From the NCBI GenBank assembly GCA_016802295.1, contig JAESIW010000162.1, positions 165,802-229,801 of the forward strand: a stretch of 64,000 nt of DNA. The letters run 5' to 3'. A program made the translations under genes and the position numbers. Source of the stretch: Brachionus rotundiformis. Its lineage: Eukaryota; Rotifera; Eurotatoria; Ploima; Brachionidae. This document shows positions 59,538 to 64,000 of this stretch, one piece after another (within the stretch, counting starts at the first letter, position 1; the number at the start of each line of letters is the position of its first letter). The notes under the pieces are model-generated. The model was not told the DNA's origin. It worked only from the letters and a program-made list of their open reading frames with translations, and searched no databases.

Positions 59538-60224
59538 TATTTAATTTTATTAAATTAAATTTAAATAAACTAATTAATATTCATAAAAATTAATTTTTAA
59601 TTCTATTAAAAGACAATATCTAAAGTATATAATTATAAACCATTAATAGATTAAAATTAAATGTAATTAATTTAATTTTATATTTAAATATATTTTCATG
59701 AATTATTAAGTTATATTTTCAAATAAAAATTGTTAATTCAATTAAGCTTTTAATTTAGATAAAACATGATTCATTAATGAGCATAGCAACAAAATTCCCA
59801 CCATCTCAATACTTTGGCGCAAGTTGACCTCTTTATCTTTATAAGCTTTGTTTTATTTCTTTAATAAATGAATTAAAATTAATCCCTATAAAAAACAAAT
59901 GTTTGAATAACCCAAAAATACAGGGTCCCTTTTTTAGACCTTAGACAGTTCAAAGACAAGATAAGATAACAAAATAATAAAAAACATTCAGCATACATTA
60001 TTTAAGATTTATAACTATTTTATTTGAAATTTCAAAACTCTTTATGACTTTTGGGGCATGTATTTCGTGGAAGTTTTGGTAATGGTGGGATATGCCTTTG
60101 ATCTTTGATTATATGACATTCATTTTATCTAGAAAAAACTTGTAATTATTGAGCAATTTTATTCTTAAATATAAATAAACAATTAAACAAAATATATTTA
60201 TTTTTTTCACTAATTAAAATTGTT
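59538..60224. other. Convergent intergenic region, PIH1D2 / PTPDC1
   Basis: About 690 AT-rich bases with the two 3' ends. Nothing else recognised. Confidence 0.5.
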
Positions 60225-62285
60225 TTAATCAAATCGTGGTGACTTTTTGCTGGGCGGAACAACCGGTTTTTCAATAATACTCTTAAAAATAGATTTAATT
60301 AACAAATATTTGTTGGAAGCTAGTTGTCTCATATTGTCACTTTCATCCAAGCTCATTTGGTTTTTTATCTTCGAATGAGTCAAACTAGCAATTAGTTTGT
60401 CAATTAACAAATTTTGCATTTGTTCATCAACATTGGGCAAGAGTTCTCTGAGTAAATTGAGCAAACAAGTGACTGTTTCTATGGTGCCTTTGTCCAATTT
60501 GTCCCAGTTGGACTCGTCTTTGGAATTGTCTCTGTAATATGAAAGAAGATGGGAGAATTCTTGGTCTCTAATCACAGGCTCTTTCAAGTTGTCAATCCAT
60601 GTCCAAATCATGGCTGCCAAAATAGAAGGATTGTCTTCTTGGTTCAATGTACTGTAACCATCAGTAGACTCGTTGACAAGGCGCTGAAATTCTAGGACCA
60701 CCTTCATCAATTTTGTGGAATATTTTGTCCTAATAAGCGCTTCTGCTATTTCGGTCAACGAGCATTCTGAATTGGAATAGCGCCTTTAGATTTGAATTAT
60801 CAATATTTTAATATCCAATTTTTATTTTTGATTACCTATTATCATTTGTAGGTACTGTTTGACTATTTGAATTTGTGCTTTTGTTACAACCTTTAATTAG
60901 CTTGGTCAATCTGCGACAACAAACATACAAAATCTAAATAGATAAATGTGATTAAAATTTTTCAAATAAGATAAAAATATATTTTTTATCAAGTACAAAT
61001 GTTTCTTAGAAAATAAACATAGAATCATTATTTTTTTAACTCAATCAATTATGTTTAAAAATAATTTTAATTTTGAAAAAAAGTTTAATAAAATTTAAAA
61101 ATAAAAAAACTATTTTATTATTTTAATATTAAAATAAATAATAAACTCACCTTTGGAATATACTTGAATTTTTTGCGTTCATTACCGTGCAAAATAAGCT
61201 TTTGTCTTATTAGAAATGTATTGAGACTAAAGCTTGTGAACAAGTGCGACTCACCGGGCTCTAAGTTGAGCGATTTGCCCAAATTGGTCATTGATTGGCA
61301 ATAGACCACTCTTAATGGTTTTAGATAGTTTTCGAACTCTTTGGCGCTTGATATCTGCACGTCCATTTGGACAGAGTTTTGCCTTTTCTCTCTAATGTAA
61401 TAGATAGCCTCGTTGGCGTTCATTCTATGTGAGTAAATGAGAAAGCAGGCGATTAACAGGCCAGTGCGACCAAGGCCTGCATGACAGTGCACGGCCACTT
61501 TGCCCTCACCAAGCGCAAACTCAAAAACTTTCACCATATCCAGCATTTGGCTCTTGGAACCAATACTATAATCTGCCAATTCGTAATTGTAGTAATAGAC
61601 TAACAATGAAAATATACTTAATTAGCTTAATTTTTACCAATTGTTTTTTATTTTTTACTTTCATTTTTTTCAAAATCAACTGGATCGTATGAATATCCAG
61701 TGGACTCAAGTATACCATCGCCACAATGTTTATGCTCATTACGGGTTTGCAGGTTAAATATTGACTTTATTCCAGCTCTAACCAATTAATTAATTAAATT
61801 ATTTATCCTAATATTTTATTAAATAATAAAAAAACAAGTTTTTACTCTTTCATTTTTTCAATAAAATTGGTATTTTTAAGAAGACTGTCTCTTGGTCTGG
61901 CCATAGCAACTATGTCATCTGTAATCCTTTTAATAAGCAGTTAAAATACTAAATTTAAACCAATTGGCAATTTTTACCAATGGGAAAATATTCCTGGTAT
62001 TGCCATTTCTTCTGTTGGCCAATTAGATGTGTCATATTTGCATTTTTTGCCCTTACATCCCAATTTGCAGGCCATTTCGTGAGGTACCACTTTTCGGAAT
62101 CCTTGGGAAATGCTTCCGTAAGGTGATTTTGCGTCAGGTGCTAAATTTCCGCTATTGCTTGACTTGCTAGTGTTCAATGAAGCTGATGAGTGATTTTTAG
62201 AATGCTGAAAGTGACTGTCACTGGTTGCCAATGGCTCCAAATTACGCCTATCTTTCAAATTTGTTTCTCTTGGTGAATGGCTCAT
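60225..62285 (-). CDS. PTPDC1: Protein tyrosine phosphatase domain-containing protein 1
   Basis: About seven exons from the ATG at 62285 (MSHSPRETNLKDRRNLEP). After a disordered Ser/Asn-rich start come HEMACKLGCKGKKCKYDTSN and MAIPGIFSHWVTDDIVAMAR, typical of PTPDC1, then GIKSIFNLQTRNEHKHCGDG. The catalytic P-loop is HCHAGLGRTG (CX5R with Cys and Arg present), then NEAIYYIREKRQNSVQ, EFENYLKPLR and LNTFLIRQKLILHG. The C-terminal region (LAAMIWTWIDNLKEPVIRD) also matches the family. PTPDC1 (paladin-like dual-specificity group, CDC14-related) is linked to centrosome and cilium length control. The shortest exons in the C-terminal half were placed only approximately. Confidence 0.88.
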
Positions 62286-63550
62286 TTTAGACAAACATTA
62301 TGGTTTTGTTCAATTTAACATTTGCCAAACAAAAATTCAGTTGTAAAAGAATTGAATACTGACGTCTAAGCTGATGAATAAAATTAATGAATTTTATTTT
62401 GTTTGAAAATATATTATGTTACCATGGTGGCATGAGCTAAGCCAAATATTATTTCACTAAGTGAAATGAGAATATTTGCTATCGACGTCTAATCTGTGTA
62501 TATTTTAATTTATTTGTTTAATTTTAAGAGTATTAATCACCAGTTTTAAGCATCAGCTAATTATTTATCTAATTTTTTTACTGAATTTTTAATTTCAAAT
62601 CAATAAATAATTTTTATCTTGAGCATCTAGCAGCTTATCTTTGACAAGTAGAAATTTTTACTTTAAAATTATGACTTTTATATATTTATTATAACTAAAG
62701 TGGTTATTTATTATTTACCTTAGACAATGATAAGATCGAGTAGTAATAGATATTTAGTGAGTGGATATTTTGCCACTTAGTAACACTTTTTCTTTAAAGG
62801 ATAGATATCCTTATTCTAGTTAGTTAGTATAATTGTTTAAGTACATAATTGATTAAAAAGTAGAAAAAATGAGCATTAAAATTTATAATTAATGATTCTA
62901 ACTTTTCGTGACATACTGTTAGCGGTTAGCTTAGGACTGGATTTAGACTTCGGCATTGGAAAGAATAGACTGGTTTTAGAAACTTTATTAAACTCAAATC
63001 TTGAGCTATAAATATCACAAATTAACTTTTCTAAATCAAAATATTCCTTCTTATATATCCTTTGAATATCATTCTATTTACTAAATTGTCTCCAAGTTCC
63101 AATCAATTATTAGTTACGAATACAGCCTAGTAACTACGAGTTTAGTTTAAATCAACAAGACTAGTTACAAATAATAACTAGTATGAAAGGTCCAATATGA
63201 CCAGGGAGTATAGTCAGCCTAAGCTTACAGATCCGCCAACAATACTATAGTAAATTGAACATATAAAAGTTTATTGACTAGAATTAATTTTTGGTAAATA
63301 ATCTTTGAAAAGGGCAAAATTTAAAAATTCAAAATTAAGAACTACTTTAAAATCTTTAGAAATGAAATTCTAATAATTCTACTTCATTAAAGATAAAATT
63401 TTTTAACAATCACCATAAATATTAACTCGTAAAAAAAACTTTATTGTTAGATTAATTATTAATAAATTATTTTATAAAAATTTATCTATCCTTGAATCAA
63501 CTTAATAATTATACGCGAGTTATAAATCTAAACAAAAATTAATTAATTTC
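62286..63550. other. Intergenic region right of PTPDC1
   Basis: About 1.26 kb of AT-rich DNA with no coding signal. A 17-bp inverted repeat (ATTTCACTAAGTGAAAT, near 62451-62467) lies about 170 bp upstream of the PTPDC1 start and could be a protein site. Confidence 0.45.
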
Positions 63551-64000
63551 ATGTCACCCTCCTCTTTTCGCAACCGGGCTTGGGACCGGCTTTGGCAGAG
63601 TTATGACGGCGTCTTTCCCTAAGAAGCCAGTGGGACGTTCATCATAAACAGCGCCACTCATCCGAGCACAAGGCTGCGAACTCGGCAACTATTTAGACTA
63701 GCTTGGAACCACAAACCAAGCGACCTCTCTCTCACTCGAGAAAAGTCTTAACTTAAGGCTTCCAAAGTTACGTACTATCTGCAGAGGGTCAGCTGTACAG
63801 CAGATTCTCGCTCCTTTCGGATTCTATACTGGGAGATGGTCGAAGCCAGCGGCGCCCTCATACGACAAGACTTGGACAAAGACCCGTAGGCCTATGTACC
63901 CGCCATACAGCTCTTCTGCAGACTACGTGAAAGACCACACACACACATACGATGCATGTGGCTGCCACCACCCTCCTCTTTTTTCATCAGGGCTTGGGAC
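63551..64000 (-). mobile_element. GC-rich interspersed repeat, copy 2 (cut by window end)
   Basis: The reverse complement of 30613-31084, almost base for base, starting (on the plus strand) with the ATGTCACCCTCCTCTTTTCG end next to AT-rich DNA and running into the window edge, where the other terminal repeat is incomplete. Opposite orientation to copy 1, about 33 kb away. Confidence 0.8.

Noticed and set aside
30613..64000. The two inverted GC-rich repeats as ends of one giant mobile element
   Set aside because: The 33 kb between them holds ordinary host genes and no transposase, integrase or reverse transcriptase; each copy has its own two ends.
1..64000. tRNA, rRNA, CRISPR arrays and viral insertions
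   Set aside because: No B-box-like GGTTCGA context with a cloverleaf, no rRNA-like blocks, no spaced palindromic repeats and no viral or transposon proteins were recognised by eye on either strand.

Overview
The window is nuclear DNA from a compact, strongly AT-rich animal genome. Nearly all genes are split by short introns (mostly about 45-70 nt) with GT...AG ends and AT-rich bodies. About 21 protein-coding genes fit in 64 kb. The content is metazoan: a TRIC channel, cytosolic sulfotransferase, stathmin-domain protein, SGLT-type transporter, KLHDC3, ZRANB2, RPAP3/PIH1D2 and PTPDC1. A miniaturised invertebrate (for example a rotifer or orthonectid) would fit, but the sequence alone does not fix the taxon. 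No tRNA, rRNA, CRISPR array or autonomous transposon was found.

Left part (1-19.4 kb): two large STAND NTPase genes of NACHT-WD (NWD/TEP1-like) type stand head-to-head (A, minus, 201-6347; B, plus, 10335-16466) around an SLC5 sodium/glucose cotransporter. B converges on a thimet-oligopeptidase-like M3 metallopeptidase. The convergent pair recurs in opposite order at 35.0-44.0 kb (peptidase copy 2, then NWD copy C). All three NWD genes can be assembled into 11 exons with matching splice phases and give 1862, 1863 and 1862 aa, so all look intact. They are mosaics: some exons and introns are nearly identical between copies, while the first propeller exon, the first exon and the last exons have diverged. 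A further near-identical inverted tract of about 977 bp runs from the 3' end of B into peptidase 1 and is matched at C and peptidase 2.

Middle part (19.6-34.8 kb): an unrecognised 369-aa gene, an acylated stathmin-like protein, a secreted Tyr/Thr/Val/Pro repeat protein, an F-BAR protein without SH3 domains, HTATSF1, LCMT1, a GC-rich interspersed repeat, and an F-BAR/double-SH3 protein (FCHSD/Nervous-wreck type) that is a paralogue of the first F-BAR gene.

Right part (44-64 kb): housekeeping and ciliary-type genes: KLHDC3, ZRANB2, TMEM38 (TRIC), SULT, TBC1D30, a FEZ-like acidic coiled-coil protein, RPAP3 and PIH1D2 sharing a 177-bp divergent promoter, and PTPDC1. The window ends inside a second, inverted copy of the GC-rich repeat.

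The most interesting system is the NWD paralogue family: intact NLR-like STAND receptors with homogenised cores and divergent putative sensor exons, the pattern expected of a diversifying receptor family. That role is inferred, not shown. Coordinates of spliced genes run from start codon to stop codon; introns were placed by eye.
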